Part shown: one piece after another, positions 12,901 through 22,070 of the stretch
Numbering within the stretch: position 1 is the first letter of the stretch
Layout: each line of letters starts with the position of its first letter
Origin: Nematostella vectensis
Taxonomy: Eukaryota; Cnidaria; Anthozoa; Actiniaria; Edwardsiidae
Assembly: GCF_932526225.1 (NCBI RefSeq)
Contig: NC_064036.1
Location: 3,039,501-3,103,500 of the forward strand
Direction of reading: 5' to 3'
DNA: 64,000 nt
Notes under the pieces: model-generated
The model's input: only the letters and a program-made list of their open reading frames with translations
Told to the model about the DNA's origin: nothing
The model's database searches: none
Program-made: the position numbers and the translations under genes

Positions 12901-15900
12901 CCACAATGTTAAAACATCGGTCAGTAATATAAGGGGAGAAATCGTAACCGAAAACTCCTTATTGAAAAGTTTCCCAAGTTCTATGTGTTAAAAAAAAGGA
13001 CTTTGAAATTTGGCAGTGCTAACATCCAATGCAACAAGAATAGCTGTTATTTGTCAAATTTTACGTTCGTCGATAAACTTAACACTTGTGGTAGTTATTT
13101 CTGTTACTGTTACCAACCACACCCCCTTGACAAGCCTTGTTTTCCTTTTCCCCGCAAAGAAATCTACTGCCCGGCTCTCGAGACTCCGTTCCGTGGCTCC
13201 ATCACACCGTCTCTCTGTACTGATCAGCGGGAGAACATCCGACGTAACACCATGTGCGCGTATGGCTGCCGTACCGGCTACAACCTTGCGGGTGGTGACG
13301 GGTCGCTCACGTGCAAGCTTGACGGAACATGGCAGGGTCGTACTCCTTACTGCAAACGTGAGTACTAGTAGTGTAATACTCTCGAATCCGTCATCCCCCC
13401 CCCCCCCTCCCTACCAGTACTAACACTGGAATGCTTCCGGATCCGCCATGCCCTATGAGATCCCCCCCACCTCGTAAATGTAAGTACTATAAAGGCCCGT
13501 ACCCAGGATTTTATTTTTATTTTTCTTGGGGGGGGGGGGGTGCGAAATCCGAAAAAATAGACCTAATTTTTCCGGGGGGGGGGAGGGAGGGAGGGAGTTC
13601 TCTGATAAAAATCTAACCACCTCCGCAAGAACGAAAAGGGATTTTTTTATGCCTTTGCAGTGTCTCTACGGGACGTTTATTGTCCATTCTGTAACCTCTG
13701 TATAGCGGTCATGTAATAACAATGTCCTTATTTTGATCTATTCTGTAACCTCTGTATAGCGGTTATGTAATAATAATGTCCTTATTTTGATCCATTCTGT
13801 AACCTCTGTATAGCGGTCATGTAATAATAATGTCCTTATTTTGATCCATTCTGTAACCTCTGTAAAGCGGTCATGTTATAATAATGTCCTTATTTTGATC
13901 CATTCTGTAACCTCTGTATAGCGGTCATGTTATAATAATGTCCTTATTTTGATCTTTTCTGTAACCTCTGTATAGCGGTCATGTAATAATAATGTCCTTA
14001 TTTTGATCCATTCTTGTAACCTCTGTATAGCGGTCATGTAATAATAATGTCCTTATTTTGATCCATCTTGAAACCTCTGTATAGCGGTCATGTAATAATA
14101 ATGTCCTTATTTTGATCCATTCTGTAACCTCTATATAGCGGTCATGTTATAATAATGTCCTTATTTTGATCCATTCTGTAACCTCTGTATAGCGGTCATG
14201 TTATAATAATGTCCTTATTTTGATCCATTCTTGTAACCTCTGTATAGCGGTCATGTAATAATAATGTCCTTATTTTGATCCATCTTGTAACCTCTGTATA
14301 GCGGTCATGTAATAATAATGTCCTTATTTTGATCCTTTCTGTAACCTCTGTATAGCGGTCATGTTATAATAATGTCCTTATTTTGATCCATTCTGTAACC
14401 TCTGTATAGCGGTCATGTAATAATAATATCCTTATTTTGATCTTTTCTTGTAACCTCTGTATAGCGGTCATGTAATAATAATGTCCTTATTTTGATCCAT
14501 TCTGTAACATCTGTATAGCGGTCATGTAATAATAATATCCTTATTTTGATCCTTTCTGTAACCTCTGTATAGCGGTCATGTTATAATAATGTCCTTATTT
14601 TGATCCATTCTGTAACCTCTGTATAGCGGTCATGTAATAATAATGTCCTTATTTTGATCCATTCTGTAACCTCTGTATAGCGGTCATGTAATAATAATGT
14701 CCTTATTTTGATCCTTTCTGTAACCTCTGTATAGCGGTCATGTAATAATAATGTCCTTATTTTGATCCTTTCTTGTAACCTCTGTATAGCGGTCATGTTA
14801 TAATAATGTCCTTATTTTGATCCTTTCTTGTAACCTCTGTATAGCGGTCATGTTATAATAATGTCCTTATTTTGATCCATTCTTGTAACCTCTGTATAGC
14901 GGTCATGTTATAATAATGTCCTTATTTTGATCCATTCTGTAACCTCTGTATAGCGGTCATGTAATAATAATGTCCTTATTTTGATCCATTCTGTAACCTC
15001 TGTATAGCGGTCATGTAATAATAATGTCCTTATTTTGATCCATTCTGTAACCTCTGTATAGCGGTCATGTAATAATAATGTCCTTTTTTTTATCCATTCT
15101 GTAACCTCTGTATAGCGGTCATGTGTCCAGTGCTGTCCGACCTCGCCCAAGGAGGTGTAATGCCCAGGTCGTGCTCTATGAAAGATGTTGAGTACGGAAC
15201 GAGGTGTGTGTATTACTGTAACCAAGGTTACGAGCTCCGTGGACCTCGCTACACTACTTGCGAGAACACCGTCTGGTCTCAGCCTGCGCCTGTCGCCTGT
15301 GTCAGAGGTATTACGCCTGTCATAAGGTTATGCGCTCGTTCACGATAGACACGTGCAGTGCTAAATCTTGTCTAAGTGAGCACGCACTTAAAACAGCTTT
15401 TGGCTTGGACTTGATGGAAACTCACTCGACTTTTATAATAAACAGAAAACAAGCAGTTAAAACAAAATTGTCTAGTGTTCATACTTACTAGTTTTACTAT
15501 TCAATGAATTTGAATGATCATATTGTTTGGTAAACGAGCGCTAAGATAGGTCTGGAGGTACAGTTGGAAGGGGATAAACAGAAGACATTCCCATTCAATG
15601 CCCCTCACGTCATTGCCTTCCATGCCCTAGCCTCCCAATATTGCTCATGTACATAATGTATATTTTCATTCGTGAAATGAATGCCATAACTTCTTATTTT
15701 CATTTGCACTTTATGACTAAGAACCACTTTTTTCTTCTCTGTGCGAGATACACTAGCTTACACTTGTGCTTTTATCAGTTTACAACAAGCCGTGGATCTC
15801 GTGTCCTGCGGACATTGTCGTCGATCTCCCGGCTACCGCGAGTACAGTCACACTGGGCTTCAAGTGGAAGAAGCCAAGTACCAACATGAACCAGCTAACC

Positions 15901-17012
15901 GTGCTTCCCAGTAACCTGGACGAGAACTACCCTTTCCCGGCCGGCAAGACCCGGGTCATGTGGACAGCGACCAACCCCGACGGCGTGTCCCAGTCTTGCT
16001 TCTTCTACGTCATTGTTAACGGTATGATGAAGACAGTATGTAAACGGAAACCTGGTCCTTTTGCGTTATTGTTAACGGTATGATGAAGACCAACCTCAAT
16101 ATAAGTTCAAGCTGGACCAGTTGTAGTTGGTGAAGAGAGGACTACTTGTGCTTTTTTGTGACATGTATCATAAATTCTTAAAAGAAGCGTCAACGTTGTT
16201 GCTGTTTACTGCGTTTTGAATATTCTGCTACTCTCTCGATGACGATTTCCAACAGCTATCACCTTCTGGCTTTCGTCATTAAAAATCCTTGAAGCGGTTT
16301 TATTTGCTCAAAAGTTATCCAATCACGCCATCTCTTGAAAAGCTCTGACCCCAAAAAGCACAAAATGTAGTTCCATTATCCAATCCTCTCCCACGCACGT
16401 CCTTCGTATGAGCTTTTCTAAGAATTTGATAATCATCTCCCACGCACGTCCTTCGTATGGTCTTTTCTAAGAATTTGAGAATCCTCTCCCACGCACGTCC
16501 TTCGTATGGGCTTTTCTAAGAATTTGATAATCCTCTCCGATGCACGTCCTTCGTATGGTCTTTTCTTAGAATTTGATAATTCTCTCTCTCGCAGTCTCCC
16601 TTACGTCCCTTCAGGTGCAGTCCTCCTTATGTCTATTCTTCTTAACAGATGTTACTCCACCCTCCACCACCAACTGCCCGGCCTCTTTTACACACAAGAC
16701 GGCTGTTGCTCTCGCTACCGTGACCTGGACGGAGCCTACCTTCACTGACAATGTGGGTGTGGTTAGCGTGATGGCGAGCAAGCGCCCTGGACACCAGATG
16801 TACCGGGACACATCACTGAAGGTGCAATACATCGCCGCGGACACTTCTGGTAACACTGAGACGTGCACGTTCACCATCACCGTCGAAGGTACGTTGGATA
16901 ATTTGGAACCACTTTACATCCGCCATTAGGGACCAGGGCTTGGCTGGCTTGCTGTGTTAGAAAAGGGGGGCGTGAAAAAAATATTGGCTTAGGGGGAGGA
17001 GGGCTTGAATTT

Positions 17013-17049
<37 letters not shown>

Positions 17050-19477
17050 GGGGGTGCAAATCACGATAGCTGTCACTAAAGCCAAATTCATTCCTCGCGA
17101 ACCTGTTGTGCCGAATTTAAATTTCTGTTTGAATCGACACAAATAATTTAGGCTTAACGTTGATTCAGACGTCGTGATGAGTTGCGCTGATAATAGATTG
17201 CGAGTACTCATAGTTGACTTGAAATTGAGTTTCTGTGACATATCAAGATCGACGCTTGATAACGGTGTAGTGCATCACGACTGGCATCGCGTCGAACTTT
17301 TTATGTATCCAATACAAACAAATATTATATTCGACATAGCAGTAGTGCGCCTTACTTCTTTATTCTTTTTTCCCTCAGGCATGGTGTGCGTGAACTTAGG
17401 CCAGCCCAAGAATGGCCGCGCCAATTACATGGGTGTCATGATGGTCTCGCTAATGTGTAACATGGGATACTACTTCAACCCTAAGCCGCCGGCGACAGCT
17501 GATAACGGGATGGCGCTGTTTAACTGCATAGCTGGCCAGTGGAAGCGCTACGTCAGCCCTGGCAATTACGCACACTTGACGTATCTACCCGATTGCACAG
17601 GTTCGAGAGGGAACGTGTACCTGATTCAATAACAACTGCTGTGGGTTATAATCTTAAGAGAGCCCCTAAAGTAATCACCAAACAAAGAATTTAGAGACTG
17701 AATACGAGAAAAATTCGAGATTCCGGTTTCCTTCGCTTTATCTCCTTTATTATCCATAGCATGCATACCCGTGTTTTTCCACCCATCTTTCGTTATCTTT
17801 TTTACCCAACAGAGAAATCGCCGATGGCAAATGGAAAATGCAAGGATGGTTCAATTCCGTATACTACCTATTGCTGTAAGTAACATTTATGTGATTTTTA
17901 CAAGAAATTTTCTGTATAAGTTTTTTTTTTGGGGAAATTCCATCTAGTCGCCGCCTCCTGCGGAAGTTATCATCATGATTTTTCCGGTTTTTAGTGAACT
18001 GCCCGCGCGGAGCGTTCCATAACAAAAACACGCAGAAATGTGAGGATTGCCGAGTCGGAACATACCAAGATACTGAGGGTATGACTGAGTGTCAACCTTG
18101 CAACAACGGATTCTTTACAAAGAGCACGCGCTCCAAGGACGCCACTGATTGCCTGCGTAAGTAGTACTGTGATCTTCCCCCTACGATACGCATGAATACA
18201 AAGTAAGATATGGATGAATCGTGAAAAGCCGGTGGTGTACAGCGGTATGTCCTTGATTATTGAGCCACGTCTAAGTCATGACGGGGCTTGGTGGGCGGGT
18301 CGACGCATCGATACGTGTCAGTACTGGAATCGAAAGATCAAAGCCGTCTGCGACAGTCATTTCTACCACGCGATAAATTAACCCATTGACTCTTGGCTTT
18401 TTTGGAGCTGAATTTACAAAAAACAGACTGAAAACAGATACATCCCCCCCCCCCTATTCTGAGTTTTATACAGCCCGTCAAAGTCAAACACAGCTGCACC
18501 TAGTCAGCGATATCCAAGCTTTCCAACAGTGCTTTGCGGTCCCCACTTTTAATCCCTCGTCGTTGTGCTGAAGCCAGCACAAGTTGATGGTTGCTTGTAT
18601 TTTTCATCAAAAATACAGCTATGAGCATATTAGGAGAGTGTCTCAGGACATCATGAAGTCTTTTGGGGCATAATTGAGTGTTTTGCTTATGGATATTTGC
18701 AAGCAAAGGTGGATTCATGATGATTTTTCTTGTTTGGCTTTGCCTGGATGAGAAAATAATTTTCTAATGAATCACCACAGCTCTCCTAAATGCTGTCTTT
18801 TCTGAAACCAAATTGATTCCAAAATTGTTTACACTGCTATTCTGGGTCTGTATGACCTGGAATTGATTTGTTTGGCTTCGGGGTGAAAAGACTTATAAAA
18901 AACCATCTGACTTTGGGGAGAGGGGTGTTGACTGGCCCTCCCCTCGTGAATTTTCCCCTGGATCTCCCAGAATGCTTTGAAATACGTAAAGATATTTTCG
19001 TGGTTGTACAATCCTTCAAGGAATGGACATTGTGTTTTGAGGCCAAGGAAATTTACCTGAAGGATCAGAATAAAGGTATCTATTTGTGTCTTGAGCTGTG
19101 TTTGCTGATCTCTCTCCCTTGTGTGGTATTTTGAGCGTTTTATTGAGAGGGGTGATTCTGCTTTTCTCTCCTTGTTCGATTTGAGATTTGTCAAAGAACC
19201 TGTGCTATTATTTGGCTTAAGAGTAGATGCCAACACCTTGGTTGGATGCATATCTGCAAGACCATTTATCCCTTAGACCGATGCCTGAGTATCTTCATCT
19301 TGTTGTGTTTATTTTGAATTTATGAATTTTTTGGGTTGTGGGTACTTCCCAAAGCCGGTACAGGCCGGTTGAGGGGTCAATGTGTTAAGTTAATTATGTT
19401 AATTTTATGCTTTATTCCCAATTTTTTTGTGCACGATTTTGTTGTTTTTGCTAAGGGATTTTACAATTTTATTTTTA

Positions 19478-19571
<94 letters not shown>

Positions 19572-21713
19572 GTTATTGTTTTTGTTATTGTTTTTGTTAT
19601 TTGTGTGTTGTTATCATGTTTGTTGTTATTGATGAAGATGATATGAAGAGCTGTTGATGATATGGTGCTGCTTATGATTGGGAAGATGATGGAGAAGGAG
19701 GGGGAAGAGGATGATGATAACGATGATGATTCTATGATGATGACGATGGTTATAAAGTTGTGTGGTGGTAATGGGAATTATATGATGTATATGTATATTG
19801 ATAAGCTGATAATGTTCTTATATATTCTTTTAGCACAATGCGCAAAGGGTTATTTCTCCGATAATGGCCTTCAGGAAACAATCTCCCCATGTAGCCAGTG
19901 CCCTCCCAACACGTACCAGCCTTTGTTGGGTCAGACCTCCTGCGAGTTCTGTCCTCCGGGCAGCAAGTCCGCAGCAGGCAGCACCTCACTGGACGACTGC
20001 ATGGGTGAGTGTCTGGGGTTTATCAGGGCGGGAGGTGAAACTGGATGACTGCATGGGTGAGTATGCTGGGGTTTATCAGGGCGGGGGGTGAGACTGGTTG
20101 ACTGCAAGGGTGAGTGTGCTGGGGTTTATCGGGGCCGGAGGTGAGACTGGATGACTGCATGGGTGAGTGTGCTGGGGTTTATCAGGGCGGGATGTGAGAC
20201 TGGATGACTGCAAGGGTGAGTGTGCTGGGGTTTATCAGGGCGGGAGGTGAGACTGGATGACTGCATGGGTGAGTGTGCTGGGGTTTATCAGGGCGGGATG
20301 TGAGACTGGATGACTGCAAGGGTGAGTGTGCTGGGGTTTATCAGGGCGGGAGGTGAGACTGGATGACTGCATGGGTGAGTGTGCTGGGGTTTATCAGGGC
20401 GGAATGTGAGGCTGGATGACTGCAAGGGTGAGTGTGCTGGGCTCTATAAGGGCGGGAGGTGAAACTGGATGACTGCATGGGTGAGAATGCTGGGGCTATC
20501 GGACTGAGTGTAAAACTGACGATTCTTGATATATTAAACTCCCGGGGATGTGAAACTGGAGTTTCTCGGCGGATGCGGAAAGGAGGAAGCTCATTTTTCC
20601 GCTTGAGTTTACCGGTAGCTTATTTAGAATAAAATCGCCAGATACTCAAGCTATACCAGAGCAGGATACAAAAATGAAGATGCATATCTGCCTACTAGGG
20701 TTTACTGGAGCAGTATGTGAAACTGGAGAGGGGAGACGCTACCATGATATTGATGTGCATGGTTTTTTCATGACTGTTGAAGAAGGAAATCAATTTCATT
20801 TCATTGGCGTACGAAATAACGCTGATAATAGAGTGACTATAAATTAAATAATGTACATAATGATAACAATCTTTAAGAAGCCCTACGAAAGAAATGTACT
20901 TTTGTTACGATATATACGAGCACCTTCTCGTACAATAGGTGTTGCTAAACTCGGTGTACTTTTTCGCTTCAGTCCCTGCAAGAATCGGGGAGACATTCCC
21001 CATGTCGAGCCTCACTGCTGCCTACAACTCCACCATTCGACTAGAATGCTTCACTGACGGCCGACCCGCGCCCCAAGTCACGTGGACTAAGGTCGGAGGT
21101 AAGGTCAAGTTGTCATGGTTACAGTATGGATAATTTATGTTATTTTTAATGCCCACATTTGTATAATAATTGTTTAATTCTCTATATCTTTTTGTCGTTG
21201 ACACTTTCTTGTCATGGTCGTTGATGTTCTTATTTGTTTGTTCGATATTTAATAAAGAAACAGGGTTTTTGGGAATGTCTTAAAGACTGGCAAGTTATTG
21301 TCATTTTTTGAAGAATTGTTCTAATTTCAGAGATATAGCTATTAGAAGAGCGTTGAGAAAAAAATGATATAAAAATCTTAAAAATATCAAGGCTAAATTT
21401 TATTTTAATAAAGTTACCTGAACTTTTAAAAGGTATAAAAACGGCTTATGTAAATCTTAGAGTATGCCCCGTTACAAATTAAATAAACATAAATAAAATA
21501 AATAAATGATAAACTGGGTCTCGTGTCTAACCAGATTTGCAACCCGACTCATCCCGAGTAAAGTCCGAGATCCTCTACGACCTCGACATGAGGCAGATCG
21601 GGCTGGAGTACTCGATAATTAGTGCCCAGTCCTATGATGCGGGCACGTACGAGTGCAAGGCAACGAACAAATTGGCGACCGCCTCCCACCGAGTACAAAT
21701 AACGGTCGTTTGA
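410..21713 (+). CDS. Large secreted multi-domain protein (lectin/EGF/CCP/HYR/Ig mosaic), 3' 28 exons
   Basis: Join 410-625, 1535-1760, 2332-2381, 2616-2766, 3114-3282, 3705-3961, 4536-4696, 4876-5035, 5372-5504, 6007-6199, 6826-6928, 7513-7626, 9005-9178, 10143-10382, 10897-11028, 11260-11394, 11797-11919, 12596-12718, 13160-13357, 15116-15307, 15779-16021, 16649-16888, 17379-17600, 17813-17875, 17995-18156, 19834-20004, 20973-21098, 21535-21713. The sum is 4656 nt, giving 1551 residues plus TGA, with all phases compatible. Domain order: amphipathic cysteine-containing N-terminal part (1-357), ricin-like trefoil (~357-606), F-type lectin (645-782), four EGF (783-953), two CCP (954-1083), two HYR (1084-1244), CCP-like part (1245-1339), two Cys-rich ephrin-receptor-like modules (1340-1450) and an Ig domain (1451-1551). 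No membrane segment is visible, so it is probably an extracellular matrix or mucus adhesion protein of SVEP1-like style. The start codon and signal peptide lie outside the window. Splice sites are hand-called; the donors after 10382 (GTTTTT) and 17600 (GTTCGA) are weak. Confidence 0.9.
794..1525. mobile_element. Foldback/MITE-like element with long inverted ends
   Basis: The left end starts AACAATAGGCGACTTGCGC and the right end is the inverse complement AACAATAGGGGACTTGCGC, matching at about 23 of 24 outer positions. Further inverted blocks lie inside: GGAGCCCTAGAAG-type, CCATGTGA-type, and a pair around 868-905 and 1209-1238. The centre holds ~15-bp TTTCTACGGATCGAC repeats on one arm (908-1145) and their inverse on the other (1148-1200). 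No coding capacity is visible; the open frames here are products of the short repeat. The element almost fills the intron and ends 9 nt before the exon at 1535. No clear target duplication is seen. Confidence 0.8.
2886..3113 (+). repeat. ~62-bp tandem array copying the acceptor of exon 3114-3282
   Basis: Three full copies and one partial copy of a unit containing TTGTTTCAG then TGGTGTCTTCGTATA and GGGTGCATG. The genuine junction is CTGTTCTAG followed by TGGTGTCTTACCTATGCGAG at 3114. The decoys keep the AG dinucleotide and the first ~9 exon bases, then diverge. Confidence 0.85.
4536..7626 (+). CDS. Ricin-type beta-trefoil lectin region and linker (six exons)
   Basis: The exons are 4536-4696, 4876-5035, 5372-5504, 6007-6199, 6826-6928 and 7513-7626. 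Repeats of the type G-x-C-(I/L)-x-(P/V)-x-G followed by an aromatic 'QxW-like' position are visible. Examples are [10 protein letters not shown] ... [16 protein letters not shown] ... [26 protein letters not shown] ... GHKFSF and RKCVIPKSA. This is the gamma-repeat pattern of ricin B/trefoil lectins. The first QxW is intact and the later ones are degenerate, so glycan binding is an inference. The last two exons are a cysteine-bearing linker of unknown fold leading into the F-type lectin. Confidence 0.75.
4720..4880 (+). repeat. Three-copy ~70-bp repeat of the acceptor of exon 4876-5035
   Basis: Copies begin near 4730, 4799 and at the real junction 4871-4900. Each has CACGTGTGGTC(A/C)GG followed by ATTG(C/T)ATC. 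The middle copy retains a usable TTCTAG acceptor before AACGTGTGGTCAGG. The third copy is the true exon start. Confidence 0.8.
5655..5835. repeat. ~75-bp imperfect tandem repeat inside an intron
   Basis: About 2.5 copies of a unit with GGTGTCTGTGATAACAAGG and TGTCCGTAAGAGCTA lie between exons 5372-5504 and 6007-6199. The array does not overlap either splice junction. Confidence 0.7.
6239..6403. mobile_element. Short MITE (family A, copy 1)
   Basis: The terminal inverted repeat is GGTG(T/A)TTTAGATC(T/C)(A/T)CGA-type on the left and its inverse complement on the right, with CGCCGG and AAAGGACGCC blocks inside. The same ends occur at 49884-50106. The centre is GC-rich (CGCGCGCGC). It lies in the intron between exons 6007-6199 and 6826-6928 and is non-coding. 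Confidence 0.75.
7617..8815 (+). repeat. ~65-bp array copying the donor of exon 7513-7626, split by a transposon
   Basis: Units carry TTCGCCAAGAGTAAGTC plus A-rich ACAAAAACAGATAACAAAAT. The first unit is the real exon end and donor (AAGA|GTAAGTC at 7626/7627). Copies continue to ~7947 and resume from ~8614 to ~8815. Most copies retain GTAAGT and would be plausible donors. The gap between the two blocks is the inverted-repeat element at 7948-8613. Confidence 0.88.
7948..8613. mobile_element. Non-autonomous inverted-repeat DNA transposon inside a minisatellite
   Basis: Left end AGGCCCGTCTACACGAGCAA and right end its inverse complement with one change. Sub-terminal TTTATGTGGCAAAT-type and TCGTGTAGATGATC-type repeats are also inverted. 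About 665 bp, with no transposase reading frame. The flanks join into one continuous repeat unit, showing insertion into a pre-existing array. The target duplication is short or blurred (possibly TAA-like). Confidence 0.85.
9005..10382 (+). CDS. F-type lectin (fucolectin/tachylectin-4) domain, two exons
   Basis: Exons 9005-9178 and 10143-10382. The first encodes [20 protein letters not shown] ... AVDENY ... [17 protein letters not shown]. The second encodes [20 protein letters not shown] and ends [20 protein letters not shown]. The order of [14 protein letters not shown], (V)NR and LCEVSVY is diagnostic of the FTP/F-lectin fold of eel fucolectin, whose ligand is L-fucose. An acceptor at 10100 would also stay open, but it would insert 14 residues between HIITG and VLIVNR. 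The site at 10142 restores the family spacing, so I chose 10143. Confidence 0.88.
9160..9880 (+). repeat. ~64-bp array copying the donor of exon 9005-9178
   Basis: About eleven units with GAGAACATTATCACGGGTAA, ATGGCAAATAGACAGTA and ATGATGGCCGCACAGGGATA. The exon itself ends GAGCACATTATCACGG|GTAAAG at 9178/9179. Every copy therefore keeps ~15 bases of the exon end plus a GGGTAA potential donor. Confidence 0.9.
10810..10905 (+). repeat. Two-copy duplication of the acceptor of exon 10897-11028
   Basis: TTCTTGTCATTTCTCACTAG then CTCCGTTGGCTGA occurs upstream at about 10817-10849, and again at the true junction as CTTTCTCGCTAG then CTCCGTTGGCTGATC. The decoy has both the pyrimidine tract and AG but runs into unrelated sequence after GGCTGA. 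Confidence 0.8.
10897..12718 (+). CDS. Four EGF-like domains, one per exon
   Basis: Exons 10897-11028, 11260-11394, 11797-11919 and 12596-12718 are all flanked by phase-1 introns. Each codes a six-cysteine EGF module. The last three start (D/N)(I/L)(D/N)EC and contain the C-x-C...GY/F-x-L signature, marking calcium-binding-type EGFs: [36 protein letters not shown]. The first has [13 protein letters not shown]. Uniform 1-1 phase is the hallmark of shuffled extracellular modules. Confidence 0.93.
11380..11480 (+). repeat. Two-copy duplication of the donor of exon 11260-11394
   Basis: The exon end ATACGTTTGCGAG|GGTATGTACTGT recurs ~65 bp downstream as ATACGTTTACGCGGGTATGTA. The second copy could act as an alternative donor. 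Confidence 0.7.
13160..15307 (+). CDS. Two CCP/sushi domains
   Basis: Exons 13160-13357 and 15116-15307, both phase 1-1. The first has [13 protein letters not shown] ... [14 protein letters not shown] ... [16 protein letters not shown], the second [13 protein letters not shown] ... [20 protein letters not shown] ... VACV. The four-cysteine spacing, the GY-x-L motif and the G-x-W position are typical of complement control modules. For the second exon I chose the acceptor CTCTGTATAG at 15115 because it keeps the first sushi cysteine and the phase. Confidence 0.9.
13660..15116 (+). repeat. 54-bp minisatellite (~27 copies) copying the acceptor of exon 15116-15307
   Basis: The unit is CATTCTGTAACCTCTGTATA GCGGTCATGTAATAATAATG TCCTTATTTTGATC with few changes. 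The true junction CTCTGTATAG|CGGTCATGT followed by GTCCAGTG is the last copy, where the unit departs into the sushi exon. Each of the ~27 copies keeps TATAG|CGGTCATGT. Open frames on the opposite strand are created by the 54-bp (multiple-of-three) period and are not genes. Confidence 0.95.
15779..16888 (+). CDS. Two HYR (hyalin repeat) domains
   Basis: Exons 15779-16021 and 16649-16888, phase 1-1. They encode [14 protein letters not shown] ... [20 protein letters not shown] ... CFFYVIV and [11 protein letters not shown] ... [15 protein letters not shown] ... [18 protein letters not shown]. The pattern CPxDI, a W-x-x-P/F-x-DN core, G-x-T-x-V-x-(W/Y)-x-A-x-D-x-(S/D)G and C-x-F-x-(I)-V is the hyalin-repeat Ig-like fold, associated with extracellular adhesion. 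Confidence 0.9.
16010..16090 (+). repeat. Two-copy duplication of the donor of exon 15779-16021
   Basis: The junction ATTGTTAACG|GTATGATGAAGAC recurs about 57 bp downstream (GTTATTGTTAACGGTATGATGAAGAC). A near-perfect decoy donor thus follows the real one. Confidence 0.8.
16380..16600 (+). repeat. ~50-bp repeat upstream of the second HYR exon
   Basis: Four copies of CTCCCACGCACGTCCTTCG TATG plus CTTTTCTAAGAATTTGATAAT. They end ~60 bp before the acceptor at 16648. The stretch GTCCTCCTTATGTCTATTCTTCTTAACAG at the acceptor is faintly similar to the unit, so this might be an older acceptor-derived array; that is only a suggestion. Confidence 0.6.
17013..17051. repeat. (TA)n(GA)n microsatellite
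   Basis: A simple run of TA dinucleotides changing into GA dinucleotides inside the intron before exon 17379. No further meaning is visible. Confidence 0.9.
17379..20004 (+). CDS. CCP-like segment plus two Cys-rich (ephrin-receptor/TNFR-like) modules
   Basis: Exons 17379-17600, 17813-17875, 17995-18156 and 19834-20004, all phase 1-1. The first two form one CCP-like piece ([20 protein letters not shown] ... NCIAGQW ... plus a 21-residue exon with [10 protein letters not shown]). The last two are Cys-rich: [27 protein letters not shown] and [10 protein letters not shown] ... [22 protein letters not shown]. The C-x-x-C-x-x-(G/N)-(T/F)-Y-Q pattern is that of ephrin-receptor-like/GCC modules. A 1.7-kb intron with an (ATT)n tract separates the last two exons. 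Confidence 0.85.
19479..19576 (+). repeat. (ATT)n trinucleotide microsatellite
   Basis: About 30 uninterrupted TTA/ATT triplets, then interrupted TTGTTATTG-type triplets and GATGAT-rich sequence to ~19740. It lies in the intron before exon 19834. Poly-Leu or poly-Tyr open frames here are artefacts. Confidence 0.95.
20000..20500 (+). repeat. ~57-bp array copying the donor of exon 19834-20004
   Basis: About eight units of CTGGATGACTGCATGGGTGA GTGTGCTGGGGTTTATCAGG GCGGGAGGTGAGA. The exon ends CTGGACGACTGCATG|GGTGAGTGTCTGGGG, so every unit holds ~15 exon bases plus a consensus GGTGAGT donor. Some units read GCAAGGGTGAG instead of GCATGGGTGAG. Confidence 0.93.
20973..21713 (+). CDS. C-terminal immunoglobulin (I-set-like) domain and stop
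   Basis: Exons 20973-21098 and 21535-21713 (TGA at 21711-21713). They encode [13 protein letters not shown] ... [20 protein letters not shown] then [21 protein letters not shown]-x-L-x-x-A-x-x-x-V-x-ITVV. This is the classic I-set pattern: L-x-C...G-x-P-x-P-x-V-x-W...D-x-G-x-Y-x-C-x-A-x-N. The protein ends directly after the last strand, so there is no anchor. Confidence 0.93.
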
Positions 21714-21716
21714 ATG

Positions 21717-22070
21717 GTAAGGACATCTTCCTTGTTCATTGAAACAACACTTGTGTATAGTACAGGGCTGCAAATATTTGTTGTTGTTTTTTTAACCTCT
21801 TGACGCAACGCTTCACAACCCTTCGCGTTTATGTGTTTTATTAGTGATGTCATCCTGTAGCTAAGTGTCCGTATGGATACTTGCACACCTGATAAAGAAA
21901 GCCTTATTTACGTTGTATTGTTATGCACTATTTCACTTTTAATACCCCTACTGAACATTATTTCTGTCCACAGAATGGACAAGACACCATATCACGACAC
22001 TAATGCTGCGCCGTGAAGGATGTCTACTATTTTCTTGTATCACTGTTGGGAATTATAGAATTTGAATAAA
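21717..22070 (+). other. Probable 3'-UTR intron and poly(A) signal of the mosaic gene
   Basis: Three bases after the stop codon a good donor (ATG|GTAAGG) is followed at 21973 by a good acceptor (TCTGTCCACAG). An AATAAA hexamer lies at 22065-22070. This places transcript termination near 22.09 kb. The UTR intron is an inference. Confidence 0.6.

Noticed and set aside
13660-15116. CRISPR-like array
   Set aside because: Units are contiguous with no unique spacers, in an animal gene intron.
14581-15225. Minus-strand frames with [19 protein letters not shown] repeats
   Set aside because: A shadow of the 54-bp intronic minisatellite.
19336-19657. Poly-Leu/poly-Tyr frames
   Set aside because: Translation of the (ATT)n microsatellite.
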